Source: Rhizobium sp. 18065 (lineage in GTDB: Bacteria; Pseudomonadota; Alphaproteobacteria; Rhizobiales; Rhizobiaceae). From it: a stretch of DNA of 64,000 nt. Positions 37,696 through 46,525 of the stretch are shown piece by piece. Under the pieces are notes generated by a model. That model did not search any database, was not told the origin of the DNA, and worked only from the letters and a program-made list of their open reading frames with translations. Where the stretch lies: positions 554,527-618,526 of the forward strand of contig NZ_CACSJP010000002.1 of assembly GCF_902706095.1 (NCBI RefSeq). The letters are read 5' to 3'. Numbering within the stretch: position 1 is the first letter of the stretch; every line of letters begins with the position of its first letter. The position numbers were made by a program, and so were the translations under genes.

Positions 37696-37886
37696 AGCCA
37701 AAGCTCGAATATGATGCCGCAGCCGATGCTGCCTACATCCGCTTTTCCAGCGAACCTGTGCTCGAAACCGAAGAGGTTTCCGAAGGCATAATACTGGACT
37801 ACGATCGCGACGGACGCATCGTCGGGATGGAAATCCTCAATGCCCGCGCCAATCTGCCTGCAGCAGCGCTGGCGGATGCGGCTTAG
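37692..37886 (+). CDS. DUF2283 protein, likely antitoxin partner
   Basis: A 64-residue protein of the DUF2283 family: KLEYDAAADAAYIRFSS, then GIILDYDRDGRIVGMEILNA. Translationally coupled (ATGA overlap) to the DUF4258 gene. Probably neutralises it; no DNA-binding motif is evident. Confidence 0.8.
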   Translation: MKPKLEYDAAADAAYIRFSSEPVLETEEVSEGIILDYDRDGRIVGMEILNARANLPAAALADAA

Positions 37887-37930
37887 GCCGCCGCCTATAT
37901 TTCCCCATCACAAGACCCGATCCAGCAGCA

Positions 37931-37988
37931 TTGACACAAGTCACAATGTTGATTATTTATCCATTCAGTTAATTAACCGATTGGCTAA
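37931..37988 (+). promoter_or_regulatory. promoter and operator of the ArsR-SRPBCC operon
   Basis: TTGACA (37931-37936), 17 bases, TATTTA (37954-37959). Just downstream lie the palindrome GTTAATTAAC (37968-37977) and the interrupted repeat TTAACC (37973-37978)/GGCTAA (37983-37988), positioned over the presumed start site and ending four bases before the arsR-type ATG, so autorepression is likely. Confidence 0.55.
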
Positions 37989-37991
37989 TCA

Positions 37992-38345
37992 ATGTCGCAC
38001 GATCCCCTCTCAGATACGCTTTTTGCCCTGGCGGATCCCACTCGTCGCGCGATTCTAGCGCGGCTTTCGAAGGGCGAGGCGACGGTCAACGAACTGGCAG
38101 CGCCCTTCGACATCAGCCTGCCGGCAGTCTCCAAGCACCTGAAGGTTCTGGAGCGCGCCCGGCTGATTTCACGCGGGCGCACCGCCCAGTGGCGCCCGTG
38201 CCGGCTTGAACCGGAACCCCTGAAGGCCGTCGATGGTTGGCTCGGCGATTATCGCACGCTTTGGGAACATCGCCTCGACCGGCTGGAGGACTATCTCGCC
38301 ACGCTTCAGGCAGACCACGATCACCAGGAGGACAAGAATGACTGA
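37992..38345 (+). CDS. ArsR-family transcriptional repressor
   Basis: A 117-residue winged-helix regulator: FALADPTRRAILARLSKGEATVNELA, recognition helix LPAVSKHLKVLERARLISRGR. It lacks the CxC metal-sensing pattern and belongs to the subgroup found next to SRPBCC (AHSA1-like) genes. It overlaps the first SRPBCC gene by 8 bases. Confidence 0.92.
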   Translation: MSHDPLSDTLFALADPTRRAILARLSKGEATVNELAAPFDISLPAVSKHLKVLERARLISRGRTAQWRPCRLEPEPLKAVDGWLGDYRTLWEHRLDRLEDYLATLQADHDHQEDKND

Positions 38346-38784
38346 GAAGATGGAAATCCTCAACAATCGCCTGTTTAGCGTCGATCCGTCCACGCTGTTC
38401 AATGCCTTTGCCGACCCGGAAAAGCTCAAGCATTGGTGGGGACCGCATGATTTCACCAACAGGATCGACGAATTCGATTTCCGCGAAGGCGGCAATTGGC
38501 GCATCACAATGACCGCGTCCAACGGCACGGATTTCGACAATCATTCAACCTTCCGGGAGATCGTCCCCGCCCGCCGCATCGCTTTCCTGCATCACGAACC
38601 GATGCACGTCTACACGATGGACATGACATTCTTGCCGGAAGGCGATGGCACACGCCTGCAGTGGCGCATGCTGTTCGACGCGACCGAGGAAAATCTCGCA
38701 CTTGAGACATACATCGCCGCCGCCAACGAACAGAATTTCGACCGGCTGGAAACCGTACTCGAGCAGACCGCCGGAGACCGCTGA
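38338..38784 (+). CDS. SRPBCC/AHSA1-like protein 1
   Basis: A 148-residue START/Bet v1-like protein: LFNAFADPEKLKHWWGPHDFTN is the typical start of the ligand pocket, DEFDFREGGNWRITMT and the final helix LETVLEQ follow. These proteins bind small hydrophobic ligands in a cavity. AGGAGG lies 6 bases before ATG 38338. Second gene of the ArsR operon. Confidence 0.9.
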   Translation: MTEKMEILNNRLFSVDPSTLFNAFADPEKLKHWWGPHDFTNRIDEFDFREGGNWRITMTASNGTDFDNHSTFREIVPARRIAFLHHEPMHVYTMDMTFLPEGDGTRLQWRMLFDATEENLALETYIAAANEQNFDRLETVLEQTAGDR

Positions 38785-38785
38785 C

Positions 38786-39256
38786 ATGAACGTTCAACCT
38801 GATCCCGCCAAAATGCTGCAGGTCGACCGACTGGTCGGCGCGCCGATCGATCTCGTCTTCAAGATGTTCACCGAGGCCGGTCATCTCGACCAGTGGTGGG
38901 GACCGGATGGTTTCCGCAACGAGACCCACGAAATGGATTTCTCCGTCGGCGGCGTCTGGCGCTACACCATGCACGGACCGGACGGCAAGGATTGGCCGAA
39001 CTGGATCCGTTACCAGGACATCAGCCCACCGACCCGCATAGCCTATGAGCATGGCGGAGAGACCGGTGAGCCGGCACATTTCGAAGGCGTGATCACACTG
39101 CAGGCCGAAGGCAACCGCACCCGCGTCACCATCACCATGACCTTCCCGACCGCTGAAGCCCGCGATGCCACGATCAAATTCGGTGCCGTGGAAGGCGGAA
39201 AGCAGACTTTGGCCCGCCTGGACGCCTATGTGAGCGGATCACACACGCAGGCATAG
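38786..39256 (+). CDS. SRPBCC/AHSA1-like protein 2
   Basis: A 156-residue paralogue of the preceding protein (VFKMFTEAGHLDQWWGPDGFRNET, HEMDFSVGGVWRYTMHGPDG). It begins 1 base after the preceding stop, with GGAGA upstream. Tandem duplicates behind an ArsR repressor suggest a ligand-detoxification or stress system; the ligand is unknown. Confidence 0.9.
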   Translation: MNVQPDPAKMLQVDRLVGAPIDLVFKMFTEAGHLDQWWGPDGFRNETHEMDFSVGGVWRYTMHGPDGKDWPNWIRYQDISPPTRIAYEHGGETGEPAHFEGVITLQAEGNRTRVTITMTFPTAEARDATIKFGAVEGGKQTLARLDAYVSGSHTQA

Positions 39257-39340
39257 CCCACCACGTCCCAAGCCGGCTGCGATTGGCACTTGCCAATCCA
39301 GTCAATTCGCGGAAATCTCCGCCAGTCGACGGAGAGAACC

Positions 39341-40882
39341 ATGGTTGAGCGGAGCATGACACCAAATCAGGCCACCCGCCGCGAATGGATCGGCCTTCTG
39401 ATCCTTTCCATCGCCTGCCTGATCTATTCCATGGATCTGTCGGTGCTCTTTCTCGCCATGCCGGCGATCGTCGCAGATCTCGATCCCTCGCCCACCCAGC
39501 TTCTTTGGATCAACGACATCTATGGCTTCATGGTCGCCGGTTTCCTCGTCACGATGGGAACGCTGGGTGACCGGATCGGCCGCCGGAAAGTCCTGCTGAT
39601 CGGCGCCTTCTTCTTCGCCGCGGCTTCGGCCTTTGCCGCCTTCGCCAAGACCGCAGACATGCTGATCGTTGCCCGCGCCCTGCTCGGCATCGCCGGCGCC
39701 ACCATCGCACCCTCGACCCTGTCGCTGGTCGTCAACCTTTTCCAGGATGAGGCAGAGCGCAACCGCGCCATCAGCATCTGGGGCACCGCCTTCGCCCTGG
39801 GCGGCCTTGTCGGCCCGTTGATTGGCGGCGTGCTTCTGGAATATTTCCACTGGGGTTCTGTTTTCCTGATCAACGTTCCGATCATGGCCCTGCTCCTGAC
39901 CACAGCACCCTTCCTGTTACCGGAATATCGCGACAAGCAGGCGTCCGGCATCGATCTACTCAGCGTCGGCCTGTCGCTTCTGACCGTGCTGCCGATCATC
40001 TATGGCTTCAAGAAAATGGCGGCCGACGGCTTCGATCTGCACCAGCTAGCGCCGATTTCCGGCGGCGTACTGGTCGGCTTTCTTTTCATCCGCAGGCAGA
40101 AGACCCTCGCCCATCCGCTGATTGACCTCGCCCTTTTCAAGATCCCGGCCTTCACGGCCTCTCTGCTGGTCAACCTTTCCGGGGTCTTCTTCATCCTGGG
40201 TATCTTCCTCTTTCAGAACCTCTTCCTGCAGCTGGTCATCGGCCTGACGCCGCTGGAGGCCGCCCTCTGGTCGATCCCCTCCTCCCTCGTCTTCACGGTC
40301 ATGTCCTTTCAGGCTTGGCGCGTCACCAACCGTCTGGGACCGATCCGCACCGTCTTGCTCGGCCTTGTGGTCAATGCCTTCGGCTGTGCCTGCATGGCGA
40401 TCGCCGCCTATCATTCGAGCCTTGTCGGCGTGCTTTTCTCCAGCATGATCATCGGCCTCGGCTTCGTGCCGGTCATCCTGACGACCACCGGTCTGATCGT
40501 CGGCACGGCGCCGCCCGAACGCGCCGGTTCCGCCTCGGCCATTTCCGAAACAAGTGCCGAGTTTGGTGGCGCTCTGGGCATTGCGGTGCTGGGTAGCCTG
40601 GGAACATTCGTCTACCGCATGGCCATGTCCGGCGTCGATCTCTCCGGCCTTGACGGCCCGACCGCACTTGCGGTTTCGTCATCGTTGGCCAGCACGGTCG
40701 AGATAGCACAAACGCTCGGTGGCCCCGACCCCGAATGGCTCATTCAGGCACGGGCAAGCTACGCACTCGGCTTTGCCATCTGTTGCGCCGCCGCAGCCGT
40801 CACCCTTCTGGTGCTCGCCGGGATCGCCAGGCGCGTCTATGACACCGCCCATCTCGACGAAAAGGCCCTTCAGGCACACTGA
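39341..40882 (+). CDS. MFS drug efflux transporter, DHA2 (14-TM) type
   Basis: A 513-residue major-facilitator antiporter. D-L-S-V-L-F-L-A-M-P-A-I in the first segment and the motif A loop GTLGDRIGRRKVLLIGA identify the QacA/EmrB-like DHA2 group; about 14 hydrophobic segments are visible. It exports toxic compounds using the proton gradient. ATG 39341 has GGAGAG upstream. It is 84 bases after the SRPBCC operon and may belong to it. Confidence 0.92.
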   Translation: MVERSMTPNQATRREWIGLLILSIACLIYSMDLSVLFLAMPAIVADLDPSPTQLLWINDIYGFMVAGFLVTMGTLGDRIGRRKVLLIGAFFFAAASAFAAFAKTADMLIVARALLGIAGATIAPSTLSLVVNLFQDEAERNRAISIWGTAFALGGLVGPLIGGVLLEYFHWGSVFLINVPIMALLLTTAPFLLPEYRDKQASGIDLLSVGLSLLTVLPIIYGFKKMAADGFDLHQLAPISGGVLVGFLFIRRQKTLAHPLIDLALFKIPAFTASLLVNLSGVFFILGIFLFQNLFLQLVIGLTPLEAALWSIPSSLVFTVMSFQAWRVTNRLGPIRTVLLGLVVNAFGCACMAIAAYHSSLVGVLFSSMIIGLGFVPVILTTTGLIVGTAPPERAGSASAISETSAEFGGALGIAVLGSLGTFVYRMAMSGVDLSGLDGPTALAVSSSLASTVEIAQTLGGPDPEWLIQARASYALGFAICCAAAAVTLLVLAGIARRVYDTAHLDEKALQAH

Positions 40883-40898
40883 CGGAAAGCGTGATGCA

Positions 40899-42362
40899 TC
40901 AGCATGCCTGCAACACCTTTCGTATCGCCAGCATGTCGGACTGAAAACGCGCAATCTCTTGCTGCCTGCGCGTCTCCTCAGGGATGCGCAGCAGGTAGGA
41001 AGGATGCACGGTGACGAACAGGATCTGCTCATTGGCGAGCGCAAGAGGATGGCCGCGCACATCCTCAAGCGCCTTGCGTTCGCCAGTCAGAGCAAAATAG
41101 GCGCTACCGCCCATCGCGACCACCAGCTTCGGCTTGACGATGTCCAGTTCACCCGCCAGCCACCAGCGGCAATGCTCGATTTCTCCGACATTTGGCCGCT
41201 GATGGATACGGCGCTTGCCGCGCATCTCGTATTTGAAATGCTTGACCGCATTGGTCACATAGGCCTGCTCGCGCACGATGCCGGCTGACATGAGCGCATG
41301 GTCGAACACCTTGCCGGCAGGACCGACAAAGACACGGCCGGCCAGATCCTCCTGATCGCCAGGCTGCTCGCCGACGAACATCAGCGCAGCACCGATCGGC
41401 CCCTCACCGAACACCGTCTGGGTGGCATGACAATGCAGCGGGCAGCGATCGCACGATGCGGCTTCACGCTTCAGGCCGGCAAGTGCATCTTGCGGCTCGC
41501 CATCCTCGTCCTCCGTCCTCTCCTGCCAGGCCGCCTGCAGCCTGTCATGGAAGGCCGGTGGCTGGCTGGCTTCGCGTGCCGCCATCTTCGCCACCCTTTG
41601 CTCCGCACCGGCAATCAGGCCGGGGATCAGATCGGCCTCCGGCATGTTTTTCCAGTATTTCTTCGGCATCTCAGCCTGCATGGCTTTGACCTTCAGCCGC
41701 GCCGGATTGAAGATATTAGCGAAATAGGTCCGCCACAGGTCATCGGTTGCGTCCTCGGCCTGCGGCCTTTCCGCAGGCTCCGCCGAGATCTCCAGGCTGC
41801 GGCCATCCCAGATCGCAGAGCCCTTAGGCGTGGCGATCACCCAGTCCATGTCGGTGAACCGCCTCTGAAAGAACGGCGCGGTCCGGGCCACGATGAAATG
41901 CTCCGGCTCGAACCACGCGACAAAGCACCGGCGTTCCTCCACCCGCCGGTCCGGAACCTCGCGAAACCGTACGAATGCCGTCATCTTGTGTGCATCACGG
42001 CGTACGTTCTTGATCAAAGCCTTCAAATGCACGATGTCCCTATCGGCGGCATCCCCCAACAGCCACCGATCGCTCTGCAGCCGCCACAAAATCCGGTAAA
42101 GCAAGGCGAAACGGTCCGGCGCACAATGACAAAGCGCAGCATCCGCCGCCTCCATAAATGCGCGCGGCACGCTGAGCGCCTGAGCCTTCTCACCATACTG
42201 GCCTTGATTGTTGGCGCAGGCATCACCGCCGAACAGATCATCTGCCCCGCCTGAGATGATCCACCGCACGTCATCCGGATGCACATGCGCGCTCAGAAGA
42301 GATCGTGCCGCTTCGCGCCATTCCTCGAGATCGCCACGCCCGTCCAGAGACACAACCGGCAT
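40899..42362 (-). CDS. UdgX-type uracil-DNA glycosylase with N-terminal DUF4130 domain
   Basis: A 487-residue two-domain protein. The N-terminal half (about 1-245) matches the DUF4130 DNA-metabolism domain; the C-terminal half is a family-4-like UDG with FeS cysteines (CDRCPLHCHATQTV), motif A GEQPGDQEDLAGR and the HPSYLLR motif. The GKRRIHQRP loop (KRRIH) is the UdgX hallmark whose His forms a covalent link to uracil-excised DNA. It starts one base inside the stop of the radical-SAM gene (TGATG), so the pair is translationally coupled, and shares its LexA box. Confidence 0.93.
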   Translation of the reverse strand: MPVVSLDGRGDLEEWREAARSLLSAHVHPDDVRWIISGGADDLFGGDACANNQGQYGEKAQALSVPRAFMEAADAALCHCAPDRFALLYRILWRLQSDRWLLGDAADRDIVHLKALIKNVRRDAHKMTAFVRFREVPDRRVEERRCFVAWFEPEHFIVARTAPFFQRRFTDMDWVIATPKGSAIWDGRSLEISAEPAERPQAEDATDDLWRTYFANIFNPARLKVKAMQAEMPKKYWKNMPEADLIPGLIAGAEQRVAKMAAREASQPPAFHDRLQAAWQERTEDEDGEPQDALAGLKREAASCDRCPLHCHATQTVFGEGPIGAALMFVGEQPGDQEDLAGRVFVGPAGKVFDHALMSAGIVREQAYVTNAVKHFKYEMRGKRRIHQRPNVGEIEHCRWWLAGELDIVKPKLVVAMGGSAYFALTGERKALEDVRGHPLALANEQILFVTVHPSYLLRIPEETRRQQEIARFQSDMLAIRKVLQAC

Positions 42363-43591
42363 CAGAGCAACGACAACTGCTCTGGCTCCGGTGCGAAGAC
42401 CGCTCGCAGGTCGGAACGCTCCAGGGTCCTGTGCGGCGACCATCCCTCGGCAATGATAAATGGCCGCACCTTCTTGATGATGACGCCAAGACGCGCCAGA
42501 TCCTCCAGCCGAACCGTGCGATGCCGGCGGGCCGCCAGCAAAGCTTTCACCGTCTTGGTGCCAAACCCCGGCACGCGCAACAGGCTCTCCCGATCGGCCG
42601 TATTCACGTCGACCGGGAAATCCTGGCGATTGGCGAGCGCCCAGGCGAGCTTCGGATCAAGCTCCAGGTCGAGCATGCCGTCGGCCCGTGCCGATGTGAT
42701 CTCATCGACCGAAAAGCCGTAGAACCGGTAAAGCCAGTCGGCCTGATACAGGCGGTGCTCACGCACCAGTGGCGGCTTGATCAAGGGAAGATTACGGGAA
42801 CTGTCCGGGATTGGACTGAAAGCCGAGTAATAGACCCGCTTGAGCGAATAACTGCTGTAGAGCCTGGCGCTGGAACCCAGGATCGTCGCATCGTTTGCCC
42901 CGTCGGCACCGACGATCATTTGCGTGCTCTGGCCAGCCGGTACGAACCGTTTGCGCCGGCCGGTATGGGTCGCCTCGCCTGCAGCCTCGATCTTCAGACG
43001 AAGGTCACCCATCGAGCGACGAATCCCGGCCGGGCGCTTTTCCGGCGCATAGTGTTGCATGCCTTGATCTGTCGGCAGTTCGACATTGATCGACAAGCGG
43101 TCGGCATAGAGCCCGGCCTCCTCGACCAGTCGCGCCGAAGCCTCCGGGATCGTCTTCAGATGGATGTAACCGCGAAAGCCATGCTTGATGCGCAAGTCGC
43201 GGGCAATCTGCACCATCTCGGCCATCGTGTCGTCCGAAGACCGGATAATGCCGGACGACAGGAACAGCCCTTCGATGTAGTTGCGGCGATAGAATTCGAT
43301 CGTCAGCCAGACAACTTCGTCCGGTGTGAAACGCGCCCTTTCGACATTGCTCGATGACCTGTTGATGCAATAGGCGCAATCATAGATGCAGAAATTGGTC
43401 AGCAGGATCTTCAAGAGCGAAATGCACCGACCGTCCGGCGCATAGGCGTGACAGATACCCGAACCTTCCGTTGATCCCAGCCCTCCGCTCACCGACGAAT
43501 CGCGACGCGTCGTGCCGCTGGAAGCGCATGAGGCATCGTATTTCGCCGCATCCGACAAAATCGCGAGACGCTCTTTCAGAGATTTCTTCAT
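42362..43591 (-). CDS. radical-SAM protein, putative DNA modification/repair
   Basis: A 409-residue radical-SAM enzyme. The [4Fe-4S] motif is CIYDCAYC (C-x3-C-x2-C, about residue 70), and the C-terminus carries a helix-hairpin-helix DNA-binding motif (VDVNTADRESLLRVPGFGTKTV). It belongs to the family always found with the DUF4130/UDG partner, whose chemistry is unknown. ATG 43591 is used; the GTG at 43603 lies inside the LexA box. No ribosome-binding site is seen, so the mRNA is probably near leaderless. Confidence 0.92.
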   Translation of the reverse strand: MKKSLKERLAILSDAAKYDASCASSGTTRRDSSVSGGLGSTEGSGICHAYAPDGRCISLLKILLTNFCIYDCAYCINRSSSNVERARFTPDEVVWLTIEFYRRNYIEGLFLSSGIIRSSDDTMAEMVQIARDLRIKHGFRGYIHLKTIPEASARLVEEAGLYADRLSINVELPTDQGMQHYAPEKRPAGIRRSMGDLRLKIEAAGEATHTGRRKRFVPAGQSTQMIVGADGANDATILGSSARLYSSYSLKRVYYSAFSPIPDSSRNLPLIKPPLVREHRLYQADWLYRFYGFSVDEITSARADGMLDLELDPKLAWALANRQDFPVDVNTADRESLLRVPGFGTKTVKALLAARRHRTVRLEDLARLGVIIKKVRPFIIAEGWSPHRTLERSDLRAVFAPEPEQLSLL

Positions 43592-43597
43592 AAGTAT

Positions 43598-43612
43598 GTT
43601 CACTATATGTTC
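43598..43612. promoter_or_regulatory. LexA (SOS) box of the radical-SAM/UdgX operon
   Basis: GTTCACTATATGTTC fits the alphaproteobacterial LexA consensus GTTC-N7-GTTC exactly. It covers the TATAGT (43607-43602, minus strand) -10 element and ends 7 bases before the start codon, so LexA would block transcription until DNA damage. Confidence 0.85.
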
Positions 43613-43890
43613 TCAACCGGCGCGTCAACTCACCTCTATGACGGAGCGGGTCGAGACCGGTGCGTCATCAGCGACGAAAGGCATCGACAACGGCCAAATT
43701 TCACCGCTTTAAATTGAGGCTTCAAGATCCATTCAACCGAAATATTTGTGTTTTCAACAGAGCAAAAACTCGCGATCATTATTCCAGTAAACCAGAATAT
43801 ACACTTTGATCGCATAGACTTAGCGGGCGACATATCTTCGGAAACGCACCCTCCGGACCCCACCTGTCGAAATGTCTGGAATTTGCGTCA
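43613..43890. other. gene-free stretch between the SOS operon and greA
   Basis: AT-rich compared with its neighbours; nothing coding is recognised. A minus-strand TTGACG (43628-43623) may be the -35 of the SOS operon. Confidence 0.4.
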
Positions 43891-43900
43891 GGCAATCTGC

Positions 43901-43965
43901 TATAGTTGGTTCAAATTTGATTTGTGACACGGTTCCGTAGCTTTGCTTCGGAACCTGTTTTCTTT
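43901..43965 (+). promoter_or_regulatory. greA promoter and leader terminator
   Basis: TATAGT (43901-43906) is a clear -10; transcription would start near 43912. In the leader GGTTCCG (43931-43937) pairs with CGGAACC (43949-43955), followed by TGTTTTCTTTT, an intrinsic terminator 42 bases before the greA ATG. A short RNA of about 50 bases is expected. Confidence 0.65.
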
Positions 43966-44006
43966 TGTGCCCGCGTTCGCGGATAAAAAGACCAAAGGAA
44001 GAGGTA

Positions 44007-44483
44007 ATGGTAGATAAAGTACCGATGACGCAGAACGGCTTCGTCAAGCTGAACGAAGAGCTTCGCTGGCGCCAGCAGGAGGAGCGTCCTCGCATCATCG
44101 AGGCAATCGCGGAAGCGCGCGCCCATGGCGATCTCTCCGAGAACGCGGAATATCACGCGGCCAAGGAAGCCCAGAGCCACAACGAAGGTCGAGTCGGCGA
44201 GCTGGAAGACCTGGTCGCCCGCGCCGAGGTCATCGACCTGTCGAAGATGTCCGGCTCCAAGATCAAGTTCGGCGCCACCGTCAAGCTGATCGATGAGGAT
44301 ACCGAGGAAGAAAAGACCTACCAGATCGTCGGCGACCAGGAAGCCGACGTGAAGGCCGGCCGCATATCGATCTCTTCGCCGATTGCCCGTGCGCTGATCG
44401 GCAAGGAAGTCGGCGACAATATCGAAGTCGTGGCGCCTGGCGGCTCCAAGGCTTACGAAATTCTCGCCGTTCAGTGGGGCTGA
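44007..44483 (+). CDS. greA: transcription elongation factor GreA
   Basis: A 158-residue factor that makes stalled RNA polymerase cleave its transcript. The N-terminal coiled coil carries the acidic tip [19 protein letters not shown], and the C-terminal FKBP-like domain has the typical [17 protein letters not shown] ending. GGAAGAGG precedes ATG 44007. The leader contains a terminator. It is followed by lpsB, as I recall in Sinorhizobium meliloti. Confidence 0.97.
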   Translation: MVDKVPMTQNGFVKLNEELRWRQQEERPRIIEAIAEARAHGDLSENAEYHAAKEAQSHNEGRVGELEDLVARAEVIDLSKMSGSKIKFGATVKLIDEDTEEEKTYQIVGDQEADVKAGRISISSPIARALIGKEVGDNIEVVAPGGSKAYEILAVQWG

Positions 44484-44500
44484 GCACCCAGGAGAGGCAT

Positions 44501-45586
44501 GTGGCATCCGAACCGACAACCTACGTGGATCCATCCGAGATCCACGTGATTGCGCCAAACTTCAAGCAGCGTCTTTCGGGCGTCACATCGACGATCATCC
44601 AACTTATACCGGTTCAAAACAGGCTCGGTCACCGCGTTGCGGTGATCGGCCCTGGCTTGCCGGCGCATTTGCCACATTTCCGATTTGCCGATCTGTGGAA
44701 GCTCTGGCGGAAGCCGAAAGACGGCAGAGTCCGCGTCTGGCATGCCCGCCGCAACATCGAGATGCTGCCGGGCCTCGTGCTCAGGGACATTCTCCGGATG
44801 CCGCTAAAGCTCGTCTTCACCTCCGCCTCGCAGCGTAAGCATTCCCGTTGGACCAAGTTCCTCGTCTCGCGCATGGACGCCGTCGTGGCAACAAGTGCCA
44901 AGACGGCGAGCTACCTCAGCGTCCCCAACACGGTCGTCATGCATGGCATTGACGAGCAGCGTTTCCGCCCGGCTGACGACAAGGCTGCAGTCAAGCAGGC
45001 CCTTGGCCTTGGCCCGCAGCAAAAGCATGTCGGCTGCTTCGGCCGGGTGCGCCATCAGAAAGGCACCGACCTTTTCGTCGACTCGATGATCGAACTTCTG
45101 CCAACCCGGCCGGACTGGGTCGCGGTGATCGCTGGCCGTGCGACCACCAAGCATATGGATTTCGAGCGCGACCTGAAAGACAAGGTCCGGACGGCCGGCC
45201 TTCAGGACCGTATTCTGTTTGTCGGCGAACATACCAATATCAACGACTGGTACCGCGCCCTTGATCTCTTCATCGCGCCGCAGCGCTGGGAAGGATTCGG
45301 CCTGACACCTCTTGAGGCCATGGCCTCCGGAGTCCCGGTGATAGCGACCGATGTCGGCGCGTTCCGCGAACTGATCGCGGTTGGTGAAACCGAAACCGGC
45401 CTGGTGCTGGCAGACATCAGCACGACGGCGATGGCAAAGGCCACCAGCCTCCTGATGGATGATGAAGAACGCAGACACGCCGCCGGTCGGCGCGCAATCG
45501 AAAGAGCCCATGCAACCTTCTCCATCGAAGGCGAAGCGCAGGGCCTGCAGCGCATTTACGACAGACTTTCACGCGCGCACGGCTGA
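44501..45586 (+). CDS. lpsB: LPS core glycosyltransferase LpsB/LpcC-like
   Basis: A 361-residue GT4-type (GT-B fold) retaining glycosyltransferase of the lipopolysaccharide core. The C-terminal donor-binding region has RWEGFGLTPLEAMASGVPVIA with the E-x7-E pattern. GTG 44501 preceded by GGAGAGG is the best start; the frame is open to 44474 but overlaps greA. The position behind greA and before lrp supports lpsB/lpcC, the mannosyltransferase of the inner core in rhizobia. Confidence 0.85.
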   Translation: MASEPTTYVDPSEIHVIAPNFKQRLSGVTSTIIQLIPVQNRLGHRVAVIGPGLPAHLPHFRFADLWKLWRKPKDGRVRVWHARRNIEMLPGLVLRDILRMPLKLVFTSASQRKHSRWTKFLVSRMDAVVATSAKTASYLSVPNTVVMHGIDEQRFRPADDKAAVKQALGLGPQQKHVGCFGRVRHQKGTDLFVDSMIELLPTRPDWVAVIAGRATTKHMDFERDLKDKVRTAGLQDRILFVGEHTNINDWYRALDLFIAPQRWEGFGLTPLEAMASGVPVIATDVGAFRELIAVGETETGLVLADISTTAMAKATSLLMDDEERRHAAGRRAIERAHATFSIEGEAQGLQRIYDRLSRAHG

Positions 45587-45646
45587 GCCGGCAATCGCCG
45601 CCGGACCGTCAGAGACGCCACTAATTGAGAGCGACAAGACACGCCC

Positions 45647-46471
45647 ATGAATTCGCCCAGCTCCGCCGCTCCCGCCACCTCTCCGGTGCCCGCTGCCTCT
45701 CCGGTAAACGTCATCTGCATGAAATGGGGCACGCTTTACGGCCCCGAATACGTCAACAATCTATGCCGCGGCGTGCAACTGCACCTGAAACGCCCACATC
45801 GGTTTGTCTGTTTTACCGATGACACGACGGGATTGGATGCTGACGTCGAGACAGCCCCCCTTCCCGCCTTGAAAATGCGCGATGGAGAAGCCGACACACG
45901 CTGGAGAAAACTGTCGGTATTCGCCAGGGACCTTGCCGGCCTGTCGGGGACAACGCTGTTTCTCGACCTTGACCTCGTCGTCGTCGGCAGCCTCGATGCC
46001 CTGTTCGATGCACCAGGCGAATTCCTGGTCATCCGCGATGACGACCTTTTCCGCACAAAGCCCTTCCGCTGGCTCAACCGCAAGCGCGATGCATTCCTGG
46101 CGATGGTCGGCAACAGTTCCGTCTTCCGCTATGAATTCGGTGCCCACACCGACGTGCTTGAAGATTACCTGGCGGATCCGGCGCGGGCCGCAGTCGATTA
46201 CGAACACGAACAGCAGTTCCTCAGCGACCATATGTTTCGTGCCGGCAAGCTGCGCTACTGGCCGCACCAGTGGTGCGTCAGCTTTAAGAATGACTGCGTG
46301 CCGCAGAACTTCGCAAGCTTCCTGCGCAATCCGTCGCTGCCTGAAGACGCGCGGATCGTCGTCTTCGCCGGCAACCCGAAAATGGGCGAGGCGCTGAATG
46401 GCGGAGGGCAGAAATGGTACCGTCGCATCGGCGACGTCAACTGGCTGCGCAAGGCCTGGTACGGCGCTTAG
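45647..46471 (+). CDS. glycosyltransferase, likely LPS core
   Basis: A 274-residue GT-A fold glycosyltransferase. FLDLDLVVVGSLD carries the D-x-D metal/nucleotide-sugar motif, and YGPEYVNNLCRGVQLHLKRP at the start and RYWPHQWCVSFKNDC are reminiscent of GT8-like enzymes. It lies 60 bases after lpsB and probably adds a sugar to the same LPS core. Upstream of ATG 45647 no strong ribosome-binding site is seen; the first 15 residues are Pro/Ser/Ala-rich. It occupies the place of the several lps genes I recall in S. meliloti. Confidence 0.85.
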   Translation: MNSPSSAAPATSPVPAASPVNVICMKWGTLYGPEYVNNLCRGVQLHLKRPHRFVCFTDDTTGLDADVETAPLPALKMRDGEADTRWRKLSVFARDLAGLSGTTLFLDLDLVVVGSLDALFDAPGEFLVIRDDDLFRTKPFRWLNRKRDAFLAMVGNSSVFRYEFGAHTDVLEDYLADPARAAVDYEHEQQFLSDHMFRAGKLRYWPHQWCVSFKNDCVPQNFASFLRNPSLPEDARIVVFAGNPKMGEALNGGGQKWYRRIGDVNWLRKAWYGA

Positions 46472-46525
46472 AGCCCATCACATCCTGGCGTGACGCGCAT
46501 CGCCACCGTAAAGAGCCTCAGCCCC

